A stretch of 64,000 bases of DNA from Hedera helix. Taxonomy: Eukaryota; Streptophyta; Magnoliopsida; Apiales; Araliaceae. Positions within the stretch are counted from its first letter, which is position 1. Every line of letters begins with the position of its first letter. Below, in pieces: positions 23,553 to 34,000 of the stretch. A program made the position numbers and the translations under genes. The stretch lies in NCBI GenBank assembly GCA_947179155.2, contig OX359278.1, positions 30,570,773-30,634,772 on the forward strand, written 5' to 3'. The notes beneath the pieces were generated by a model that worked only from the letters and a program-made list of their open reading frames with translations, made no database searches and was not told the DNA's origin.

Positions 23553-24301
23553 CCTACATTCCATGGATTCATCGCTCTTCTCATTGCATCTTCGTATTCT
23601 TGTCTTATAATATTGATCGCCACATCACGATCAATGTCTCACCAATATTGACCTTCCTCCACTCGAAAGTATCGAATTCTGTGTTGTGCCCTTTCTGATG
23701 TGCACTTAAAGGTGTACTCCATATCATCCATTCTTACTTGTTTAGCCCTCACCTCGTTTTCTGTGAAGCCTACCTGTCTAGTTGCTCTGCCCCAAGCATT
23801 CTCAATCCTCGTACGATCTGTCATTTATCTATTCAATTTATCAATGAGAATCTGTCTTTCTATAGACAGCTCTGCTACTCTATGTTCAGCTTGGGCTAGT
23901 TCATCTACCGCCTCATTTTTCTGTTGAGTGAGAACCTGGAGTTCTTCCTCTCTTTGTTGTGACACAACATTTTGAGCTACAGTTTGGGCTTCAAACTCAT
24001 GTACTTGGTGTGTAAGATCGACCACCTGAATCTCTAAACCATTTATAGTGTCTATAGCATTAACTATTAATTCTTCATTTAGGTCTAAGTTTTCATGAAG
24101 AGTACCTTCAGAAGATCCTCCTATTCCTTCTTCCTCTTCTTCATTTACTCCCATATGTTCTTCTGGTTCAAAATCTGGTCCATACTCCGACCCTGGCTAA
24201 GACACTGGTGGACTAGCAATCACTCGCTCAGGTACTACATGTATATCCCTAACTTCTTCCTCTTCAATCCTAGCCCCACTTGGCTCGCCTGCTTCCGTCA
24301 T
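23549..24301 (-). pseudogene. Extra coiled-coil ORF upstream of gag (C)
   Basis: A ~250-codon frame between PBS and gag, from MTEAGEPSGARIEEEE (24301) to NPWNVG (stop at 23549). All of it is in one frame, with three stops at 24199, 23827 and 23638; the first and third are explained by single C-to-T changes (Gln or Arg codons). The N-terminus is very acidic (EEEEEG). The middle has heptad-like spacing (LNEELIVNAIDTINGLEIQV, QREEELQVLTQQKNEAVDEL, HRVAELSIERQILIDKL), suggesting a coiled coil. The C-terminus has RIENAWGRA, ENEVRAKQVRMDDMEY and RQEYEDAMRRAMNPW. No known domain is recognised. E carries a decayed homologue (32710-33070), so it is a real conserved protein. An accessory or packaging role is speculation. 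Confidence 0.8.
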
Positions 24302-24503
24302 CCTATAAACAACAACACAATAATCCTCTATTAACGTTAATCTAACGATTACATAAATTTTATTTTTTTTTAAGTAACACATAAATTATTAACTTTTGGA
24401 TGTCATAGATTTCCCTACTTCCCTTTTTCCTTAAACTCGATTTCAATTGCGCACTTATACTTAGGTTTTATAATAAGGTTTTCCCTCACCTATAGTTTTA
24501 AAC

Positions 24504-24521
24504 CTTTCAGCTCTGATACCA
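24504..24521 (-). other. Primer-binding site of C (tRNA-iMet)
   Basis: Element strand TGGTATCAGAGCTGAAAG, three bases after the 5' LTR. The first 12 bases match the complement of the plant initiator-Met tRNA 3' end, as usual for chromoviruses. Confidence 0.9.
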
Positions 24522-24875
24522 CCCTGTGACGCTCCCAAATTCAGGCTCCTTGAACCTCGAATTTGGTGCTCACAATTCATATATTCTAACTTCATTTACC
24601 ACTATTCCAAAAGTATTATTAATATATATTACATCATTATGGTTCAACATTATACAAAAGATATCTAATCAATTCCCCAGGGTCATCAACCTTTATATAC
24701 ATACAACATTACTAGAATACATATTTCGCAACTGCAGCCACAAAATAGATTTAAAACTACGGGCGAGGGACATTTCATCAATTCTTCATTCCGACATCTT
24801 TCCTTTGCCTTTGTCTTTCTCATTTATATCCTCAGATTTAATATCTTTGTCTGCATCATATTAATCAGGCAAGAA

Positions 24876-24894
24876 TGAGCAACCGAAGTGCTCA
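24876..24894 (-). other. Conserved LTR hairpin, C right LTR
   Basis: Identical to the left LTR copy: TGAGCA stem, loop CTTCGGT, ~350 bases from the LTR 3' end. Confidence 0.6.
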
Positions 24895-26010
24895 GCAAGT
24901 AAAATAAATTGAATAACAATGCATCATGAGGAAAAGAATTTATAATAATAACTTAACATGATTTCATTTCAAATGAAAACAAATAACTGGGGAAAATATA
25001 CTTTGACATATGATAAATGAGAATTATACTAAGGGTCACAAGACCATTGAACATAGGCTAACCAATGGTAACACTGATAACATGTATGTGTCATAAAGAC
25101 CATAAATTCTTAAACCCGTACTCGAGGTGATCGGCCTATCGTACCTATGACTGTGCACATCATATTACCGCATATCGCGGGGGATTGGAATTTAAAGCAT
25201 CCGACAAGCTATATCCCCTGGAAATAGGGCTGTTCATCTCAATTTCTAGGAGTCCGTACCAAAACAATTTGGTTTGGCTCAGCACTTAACGATATAGAAT
25301 AATTTGAAATTCAATTGTATCAATAGTCTAGCCGGATAAATGGCATAGACTCATAACCATCAACTCACTAATCAATAATTATGATTCGTTATGGATAACA
25401 TTTAAGAATGAGTGTGAGTAACAACAGAGATTTTTAATTTTAATTGAACAATACACAACATCAACCGAAATCAATATTCAAGAAAGTGGAATAATGATAA
25501 AACTTAAGAAATAGAGTTCAATGAGGATTTTAATGTCTAACATATGATTAATGGTTCAAAGTTAGGGTTTAGGAACTTGCCTCGATGTACGTTTACTAAC
25601 TTAACAGCTAATTATCCTTTCTTGGACAACCTATAATCATAGCATAATCAAATAATAATAATTTAGTAATCTAGGATATTAATTTATGTAATTAATATCA
25701 CTAACAATATAATTATTCTACCCATCGGATTTATATTGGTGTTCATAATTAATTATAACCAAATTTGGTTATTTAATCTATTTTACTTGTTTACTTCTCA
25801 TGATTAAACACTTAATTATTAATTGGAATTATTCCTCAAAATTGAAAATTTGTCATATTTAATTTATAAAACATTTTTATATATTTTTTTTATTTTATAT
25901 AATTTTTATTAATTTTAAAACATATATTTTAATTAAATTAAACCCGAGTGGCATTTACGTAATTATCCTGAAATTCAGAACCGGTGGTAAATTGGTAATT
26001 ACGCGGAACT

Positions 26011-26200
26011 TTGGCTCTCCGCGCATTGCGCGGCACTATTCCCCTCTTTCCCAAAACGGCGTCGTTTTTCTCACACCGACTACAGGAATTCAATCGCCGC
26101 GCATGGCGCGGCCAAAAATCCGTTCCGCTCGAAACGTCGCTGTTTCATCCCTGATCCGGAAAAAAAAATTGGCCGCGCGCAATGCGCAGGCAGCCTAAAA
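26011..26200 (-). promoter_or_regulatory. CpG-rich motif cluster in the C 5' LTR
   Basis: Three motifs: CCGCGCATTGCGCGG (26019-26033), CGCCGCGCATGGCGCGGCC (26095-26113) and GGCCGCGCGCAATGCGCAGG (26171-26190), with AACGGCGTCG between. The equivalent cluster in the left LTR is split by D (12356-12375 and 17028-17125). The cores are the same as in the LTRs of A and B. Confidence 0.5.
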
Positions 26201-26582
26201 ATTTTTCTTCCCTTTCCTGCGTTAACAGTAGCCAGCCAGAAGCATTTTAACCAAATTTTTGTTCATTATTTCTACCATATAATTACCCCACACATCATAA
26301 AATTCATAAATACACATCTAAAAATTATATAGAACAATTATATGATTATTTACTAATTTTTTTTACTAAATTATTTTATCACCACAAATATAAAAATAAA
26401 TCAAATAAACTATTTTTATACCTTCTAAAAGCTTGGAAATTTTTCTTGGAGGCTTAATAAACACCTTGATGGCACCAACTATTTTCTTTTTGGTGGTGAT
26501 GGTAGCTACGGGTGGCGGATGATGGTGGTAGGAGAAGAAAGAAAATATAGAGATAGGATGGTTATTTCATGTTTGGCAATTG

Positions 26583-26686
<104 letters not shown>

Positions 26687-27117
26687 AATAATTCTTCCAA
26701 GCATGCTTAATACTCAATTGGGTGAGTAATTTTTAAATGTTCACTCCAAGTCCACCGACTTGGAGTTAAGTCGGTGAAAATTTTACACATCGTTCCTAAT
26801 TTAATACATTACGCAGTTGTTTCGGGTAATAAATATTTTATATAATATATATAAAATACTTATTTTAATTTACCAAAATTCTTCAAATAATTTATAACTA
26901 ATATTTATATATTTTTAAAATATTTTACTTGATAAATTTTGTACACGCATAATAACATGCACGTAATTATATGAAGTATTTTATACTTCCAAAGTTAATA
27001 AAATAATACATAGAATTTAATAAAATTAAATTTTTCAACGTTTCAACATTGTTACATATACATTACGTAAATATCCATGTATTTTCTATTACTACATAAT
27101 ACATACATATATCAATT

Positions 27118-27119
<2 letters not shown>

Positions 27120-27156
<37 letters not shown>
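27120..27156 (+). repeat. (TA)n microsatellite, C right LTR
   Basis: About 18 units; the partner is at 18009-18067. Confidence 0.9.
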
Positions 27157-27158
<2 letters not shown>

Positions 27159-27772
27159 GTATTGTAATCATTTGTTTTACATACATAATTCACAAAAATA
27201 TTAAATCTCATAAAAATAGAAATAATTCTATTTTTGCATAATCACAATTTATTTTATTAAAATAATAATTATTCATATTTATTTATTATTCTTTTCACTA
27301 TTTCATATATTTTATATAAACTATACAATATAATTTTGCATAATTTATATAATTATTAATCTTTCTTTAATGAATTTATTTACATATAATTTATATAATC
27401 ATAAATTCCCTTATATTTAATTATATTTCCTTATATAAAATATATAATTTAATATTATATATTTTATATAATTAATAACCCTTCTTAATAATTTCCCAAA
27501 AATTCACCATACATCTTAATTAATCTATAAACACAATTATAACCTTGTTAATTCTCTCATTAACTCTTAATTTAATTTAGAATAAATTTTCAATATTAAT
27601 TCCTATTTTATTGACACCATTCATTTAAAATTAATAACAGTACAATAGAATATATTTATACATAAATAATTTACACAATTCACATTATCTATCAAGTTTA
27701 AATAATTAAAATACATACATTTTATTTATTTAAACTTTTTACACGTCGTAATATTCTGGATATTACATGGGG

Positions 27773-29131
27773 TACTCAAAATTCATAAAATAGGAGTGAC
27801 GTAGTGATTTAGCATGTTGTCAAGCCAATGACGATAAACAAAGGCGTTGCTTAGGAGGCAACCCAAGGGGAGTATAATTTTCTTTATTTTTATTTTTTGT
27901 ATTTTTATTTTAGTTATTTATGCCATTTCCTTTACATCTTATTTTACATTGGAAACAATGCAAATTTTAAGTGTGGGGGAAGAAATTTAGGATTTTTGTT
28001 ATTTTTAGGCCATATTTTGAAAATTTTTAGGTAATTTTAAAAAAATTTAAACTTTGACTTTTGTGGGTAAATTCACGACAAACCCTCACGAGACACAACT
28101 CGTCCACTTGAGATAACCTTGGGGTTTAAAGGCTTGTTGCACATGCTAAGTGTAATCGTGTTTCCTATGACAATGGGGTAGTTTTTTTTTTTTTAAGATG
28201 TGTTACTTGAGCAATGAGTTAATTGGATTTTAAATTTTTAGCAAATGATAAAATGTTGATTTTTATTTAATAACTCTTGAAAAAATTATAAATTTTTGCT
28301 TAGTTTGGATTTTTGACTTATTGTTAGTATTTATTGTATCTGAGATCCTTTAAATTTTTATGTACTTATATCCATTTATTTGAGCTAGTTTTTAATTAAT
28401 AAAAAGTTTATATGGTTAAATGCTTATGGAAGATATTTTTGAACTCTATATCTTATTTAATCATTATTTGAAGTGAAATATAAGACAAAATATAATTTGG
28501 AGGAGATGATTTAGGTAATTTTTATAAGATTATTATTGAAAAAGAAAAATTATGTGGTGGGTTGAGATGGAGCGTAAAACGCACTCACTCACAAACACAT
28601 GGAAAAAAAAAAGTGAGATGGAGCATAAAATGCACTCACTGAGAAAGAAAGAAAAAATAAAAAGAAAAAAAGAAAGAAAAATGGGATGGAGCATTAAAAT
28701 GCGCCCATTAAAAGGAAAGAAAAATGGAAAAATATTTGAAAAATGTATATTAATAATCCTAGTGTATATAATGATTTGAAACATTTTAATCTTCTGATTT
28801 ATATTTGTCTATATTAGCAAAGAGTAATGTGAAAAATAAGTATATTGAGTTTTGTTGAATATCTTTTATAAGGTAATTAATGACCGAAACTTATCTGAGT
28901 TTTGATTAGTTTGATACATTTAGATTCACACACATACAAAAGGTCTTGAATAAAGTAAGATTAATAAATATGTTAAAATTCTGAATTTTGCATAATTTTA
29001 AAATTTTCTTTGAGTTATCATTTAAAAAATCTTTGAGGCTGAGGTTGAAATTTGTATTGATTTGTTGCTCGAATAAGTTGTTTGGTTATTATTTTTAATT
29101 TTTATTCTTGTTTTGCTTGAGGACAAGCAAA
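27773..29131 (+). other. 3' noncoding internal region of B
   Basis: Resumes B after C. Near 27810-27870 it has the block GACGATAAACAAAGGC...GGAGGCAACCC, widespread after the coding region of plant Athila/Tat elements. A polypurine-like AAGTGTGGGGGAAGAA at 27969 is followed by ~1.1 kb of AT-rich tail with the repeat at 28555-28710. No coding potential. Confidence 0.75.
28555..28710 (+). repeat. GATGGAGC(G/A)TAAAA tandem motif in the B tail
   Basis: Three imperfect copies of GAGATGGAGCGTAAAACGCA followed by CTCACT, spaced 45-70 bases apart with purine-rich spacers. GCGTAAAACGC is an inverted repeat. At least one inverted copy is in the tail of A near 4430-4460. Confidence 0.75.
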
Positions 29132-29136
29132 TAGTT

Positions 29137-29151
29137 AAGTGTGGGGGTATT
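29137..29151 (+). other. Polypurine tract of B
   Basis: AAGTGTGGGGGTATT directly before the 3' LTR, identical to that of A. Confidence 0.88.
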
Positions 29152-30667
29152 TGATAAGTCGATTTTATATCAATTTATTAGGTATTTTATACTTAATTAT
29201 TTGTGAGTTTTTAAGTATTTTTAGTGTTTTAGGTAATTTAGTTAATTTTATGCATTTTTATTATTTTTATATATTTTTAGTAATTTTATATTATTTTTAA
29301 TATTTTAATTATATTTTGTAGGAATTAATTAAAGCTTGGATGGCAAAATGGTAAATAAACCGCTCAATGGCAAAATCGTAAATTTGGCAGGATGTTGGCA
29401 CACCATGCGCGCATAGCAGCTGGCAACACCACGGAAGGGATGACGACGTTTGGTTGGCGGACAGCTGTGAAAAGGAATGATCGCGCAATGCACGGTCGGC
29501 TGTAGTAAAAGAAAGGGCGCGCCATGCGCGGAGGCGTTAGTAAAGAAAAAAAAATAGCGCGCGGCTGCTGCTTATTCCTCTTTCTCTCTCATGCATGGCT
29601 CCCACGCGTCATCTATTCTTTCTCTCACCATCGAATTTTTGGTAGCATGCTGACTAGTGGATTCCAAATTGATATTAAAAGGAAGGCTTTAAATAAGTTC
29701 CAAATGCAAATTGAAATTGGAAAATAAATAGGGATTTTTATATGTATTTTATTTTGTAATTTAAATCCTATTAGGGTTTGGAAAGTGTAATTCCTATTAG
29801 GGTTAGGAGGATTATGTAGCCTATAAATAAAGGGTTTGAGACCCAATGTAATATATAACTTTCATTAGAAAAAATTCTCTCTTATATTATTTGGTGTTCT
29901 CTACAACTATGAGTAGCTAAATTATTTTTTTTTTCTTGGTTTAAGTGATTGAAGCCATCAAGATTTATACACTGTGCGATCTAATTTACTTTAATTATTC
30001 AATTAATATTTTGAGTATTGAATATTTTTCTGTGCTTAATTTTATGATTGGTTTGTTTAATTGCTAGGAGTACTACTAGTTTATTATTCATATTAATCCA
30101 CTGTTGTTGGTGACGCAACTAAGTTTAATAATTGTTTTGCAGATCAAAAGATTATTTTATCTTAGGAAGAATATTCATCTAAATTAAATGCAAACGCGTG
30201 GCTTGTGTTATTTAGTTCAACGATCTCTCTAATTCTTAAAGCTTCTATTAAATTAAATCTTTAGCACGTGCCGGAGGTTGTTTAGTAGTAAGGGTAATTT
30301 AGAACGCGCGTGTCTACTTAACTAAAATTAAGGAGAGAGGAGAAAAATTATTTCACCTGCGAGTAGTTCTTTCTACGGTGAATGTTCAAAATATTGATAG
30401 ATTTATTTTTGCATCAGTGGTCAGTTGTAAATTCTTGATGGTGGATTTTGACTTAAACCAAGGCTTTTTCTTCTTATTTATTTCTTGCATATTTATTTTA
30501 GTTAATTTTATTTAAATTATTTCTTTAATTAAAAACCCCCCAATTTTGATTTACAAAATATAAAATTAAATTAATCATTCTCTGTGGGATCGACTCTTAC
30601 TTGCACTACTACTTTAATATTTATCCAAAGTAAGATTTTATTTTTGGGTGCTTGCGACATCACACCA
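29152..30667 (+). repeat. 3' LTR of element B
   Basis: Partner of 8121-9645 with the same termini. TATA box CTATAAATAA at 29821-29830. The GC cluster at 29398-29530 shows CG-to-CA decay relative to the 5' LTR (GGCACACC for GGCGCGCC). Confidence 0.93.
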
Positions 30668-31300
30668 TAAATCATCCGAAAATACATCTTCATATTCATT
30701 TACTATCTGTATTTGACCCATTTCTAACCCCACTTTTCGAGTATCAACAACATGAGCCAAATATCCAACACATTCTTTCCTTAACAACTTTTTATCCTGC
30801 ATCATCGTCATACAACAAGATTTTCTTGGTGACTTGTTACCATAAAACACTACCATAGACTTATTAGGAGTCTGAAGGTTCACACATTTCTTCTAGCAAT
30901 CAATCACTGCACACCATGGTTATACAACCAATCCATTCTAAGTATTATGCCAAACTCTCCTAATCCAATAGGAACTAAGTCGAATGTTAACTTATGCCCT
31001 CTTATCTCCATACAACAATTCCGATGAATATTCTCCACCTAAATTACCTCCTTATTTGCTGCTTCTATATTTAAAATATTCTCTAACTTTACTCAAGGTA
31101 GATTCCATCTCTTTGTAAGTTCATCAGACACAAAAGAGCAGGTAGCACCCGAATTAAATAATACGTAAGACTTTATATCATTAATAGAAATGATACTTGA
31201 CACCACATCTTTCGATGCCACCGCATCTTGAACTGTCATTTTAAATGTGCGTGCTGTCAGCCTTCCCGGCTGAGTTGGTCCACCAATCATAAGCTTCCCA
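30668..31300 (-). pseudogene. Protease and protease-RT linker (E)
   Basis: Reads VQDAVASKDVVSSIISIND, then SYVLFNSGATCSFVSDEL: the protease active-site Asp (DSGA) is Asn here. Further on are NKSMVVFYGNKSPRK and IVNEYEDVFSDDL, the last motif before RT, where B is inserted. Stops and frameshifts are present (for example LDDWL near 30920 is degraded). It corresponds to 21600-22200 in C. Inactive by sequence. Confidence 0.88.
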
Positions 31301-32343
31301 CTGTTGTTACTTTTGCTTCCACTTCCTCTTTCTGCTTTCTTCCTAGGATAATCTTTTATTTAATGCCCCGCCTCTCCATAATTGAAACATCATTTGCTTG
31401 ATTTCGAGGTTAGACAGTTAAGTGCAATGTGCCTCTCTTGACCGCACCTATAACAAATGTTCTTCTCTTTCAAACATACTCCCAAGTAACCCTTTCCATA
31501 AGTGACACACGCCTCCACTTTCTTCTTCTGTACACCTTGCTTATTCTCAGCGTTTTTGTTGCTATTCCACTTCAGCTTGTTGGAGTTTCTTCCTCCACCG
31601 CTTTTTTCTTTATTAACTCCATCACTTTTCCTTTCACACTTATCCTAGTTGTACTTTATCAAGGTCTCGTTGTCTCATTCTGCTAAAATAGCCTTCTCTA
31701 ATACCCTAGTAAAAGTTATGATCTGAAACATTAAAACCCGACTATAAATCCAAAACTTCAATCCTTGTTCGAAACGTTTCGCTTTCCTTTGTTTAATGTC
31801 CACCTGATGTAGAGCGAGTCTTGCCAATTCATTGAACTTAGCCGCATACTTGGCCACTGTCATGTTCTCATGTTTTAACTCTAGGAACTTCACTTCCATC
31901 ATATCTTGTATAATTGGAGGAAAGTAGGCCTCAAAAAATATTTCTTTGAATCTCTCCCAAGTCGCTACTCCCTCTCTTAGTCTTCCCTTGTTGGCTACCC
32001 ATTAATTGTTGGTTTATTCTTTTAACATGAATATAGCAAATGTAGTTTTTTGTTCCTCTGCCACATTAGCTACATCAAAAACTTTCTCCATCTCAATCAC
32101 CCACGTCTGGGCCTCTATCGAATTAGTAGTCCCCTTAAACTCTGGGGGTCCTAATGCTTTAAAATATTTAAAAGTGGCAATTCAACCAGTTGTAGGTTGA
32201 ATAGCTATAGAATTAGTATCCTGATTCTGAAATGCTCCCATCAACATATCCACAAACTGTTACATGAGATTAACTGGCTCCTCTAGAGCTTTAACTGACT
32301 CCTCCAATGGAGGTTGAACATTATGCCTTCGTCTAGGTGGCAT
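31300..32343 (-). pseudogene. Gag (E)
   Basis: Start codon at 32343 with MPPRRRHNVQPPLEESVKAL, closely similar to the start of C's gag. The capsid region follows: GPPEFKG, EAQTWVIEMEKVFDV, a long recognisable run MMEVKFLELKHENMTVAKYA and KFNELARLALHQVD, then WIYSRVLMFQIITFTRVLEKA. Decayed knuckles NICYRCGQERHIALNC and CFNYGEAGH (second Cys lost) precede the protease. Stops occur at several sites, including two in the WWQAN-equivalent segment. Confidence 0.9.
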
Positions 32344-32709
32344 TTCTGTTTAATAACAATTCATACCATGATTATTATTTTTATCATCCACATATCATAT
32401 TTTTCATGTTAATTTAAACACATAGCCATTTCAAAACACATTAAATAATCGAGTTTATATTCATATGCATTTTGACAAGTGTCAAGCACCTTACATCAGA
32501 TACAGCATATTACTATAAACTTTTCTATCCCTTTAGACTATAAAGTTCATGATTTACATTTTACAACCATAGACAACAAAAACAGGGCTTCCCTCCTTAA
32601 AACAAAAAATGGTTACATAACACTATTTATCCTAGTTTATAACAAAAGACTAGGGATTTACATTTCATACATACATAGATATATATACAACTACACACAT
32701 CTACTCAAG

Positions 32710-33070
32710 CCTTCTACAGATGCATTACACGCTAAACTGCATCTTCATACTCCTCATTCATGATCTTTATCATTTCCCATTGACTCAAAGTCTTACAAGT
32801 TTTTCCATGTTCAACAGGATAATAATACACCTTACCTTGTGCCTTCCCAAAAGTTGTGTGAAAGACATAGTTCATATCATCCATTCTTACATTCATATCA
32901 TCAATTTGGCTTTCTTAGCCCTTACTTCATTTTTCACAATGCTTACCCTTCTTACTGCTTTAACCCGTGCATTTTCAACTCTAACGGTTTCAGTAGCCTC
33001 TTATTCAACTTGGGCTTTAAGAGCTCTTTCTCATTCTTCAGACTTTAAACTATCTGTTCCTCTTACTGAA
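32710..33070 (-). pseudogene. Extra coiled-coil ORF upstream of gag (E), decayed
   Basis: Homologous to 23549-24301 in C and in the same place, ~370 bases upstream of gag. Matching segments are VRVENARVKAVRRV (C: TRIENAWGRATRQV), KNEVRAKKAKL (C: ENEVRAKQVRM), RMDDMNYVF (C: RMDDMEYTF) and NEEYEDAV (C: RQEYEDAM). At least three stops and one frameshift break it. The acidic N-terminal half is missing because the sequence is fused to Athila-like RT at 33070. Confidence 0.75.
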
Positions 33071-33400
33071 GCATCAAGAAATTTTATAACCTCTTTTTTC
33101 ACTACCTCCATCATGGGTGGATTCAATCTTCCTTGAGCTTCTCTAATTGATTTAGCTCCTTATTCCAAAAGAATTTGATGCGTGCACACAGCCGGACTTA
33201 TACCTTTAATATCCGTAATTGTCCAACCAAAGACTGTGATGTGGTTCCTTAAAACTCTAAGTTGTTTGTCCTCTTGAACTTTGATAAGGTTGTTGGCAAT
33301 GATTACTGGCAGTGTGTTCTCCTTTCCTAAATATGCATACTTCAGGTGGGTTGACAACTACTTCAATTCCAAAATGGGAGCCTGTACAACAGAAGAACAC
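33070..33400 (-). pseudogene. Pol start, before RT core (G)
   Basis: Reads PILELK, STHLKYAYLGKENTLPVIIA, LRVLRNHITVFGWTITDIKG, CTHQILLE, then a stop, REAQGRLNPPMMEVVKKEVI and KFLDA. These are the conserved steps into RT of Athila/Tat elements. The sequence breaks at KFLDA, exactly where RT should go on with GIIYPISD, and becomes E leader sequence. Some later RT motifs of this lineage occur at 63322-64000. Confidence 0.88.
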
Positions 33401-33670
33401 AATTTTTGACGAGTCACAGTTAATTGAATAAACGAAACTACATACTTATCTGAAATCTTCGGTAAAAAATGTAATGCAACTATTGTATCCTTTAATTCTG
33501 AAGGCTATTCAATCTCATCTTCCTTTTCTAGCCTAAGTTATTCATGATGGCATTCTCCAACGTTTCACTATACACTTGATCAAAGGATTTCTACACAAAA
33601 GAGTTAATGATATTAACAGCAAAAACATGATTAGGTACCTCATGGCTTCATTAATATTGAACTGAATCTT

Positions 33671-34000
33671 TTAGCCATCAAACTCCATGGTCAAGGTATC
33701 GTTGTGCACATCAATCATTGTTCTTGTTATCTTCAAGAATGAACTTTCTAACAAAATGTGAGCTGGATTTAGAGATGTATCGTCATCCATTTCCACAAAG
33801 TAAAAATTTGCAGAAAATATTAGCTCATTCACCTGCACTAACACATCTTTAATTACCCTTTTAGGGTAAGCGTTAGTACGATCATCTAATTGTATAATAA
33901 TACCAGTATTTTTCAAAGGGCCTAGATTCAAATAAACATAAATAGATAATGGCATGACATTAATTTATGCTCCTAAATCTAGTATAGGATTCTCAAACCT
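33671..34000 (-). pseudogene. Aspartic protease (G)
   Basis: Catalytic motif ILDLGA with the Asp kept, then a stop in place of Ser, INVMPLSIYVYLNLGPLK, a strongly conserved IIQLDDRTNAYPKRVIKDVL and FYFVEMDDDTSLNPAHILL, ending TLTMEFDG. Typical Athila/Tat protease. The open stretch 33955-33671 is 94 codons. Confidence 0.9.

Noticed and set aside
32720..33136. 138-codon plus-strand frame
   Set aside because: Opposite strand of the extra coiled-coil ORF of E, which has a homologue in C; a shadow.
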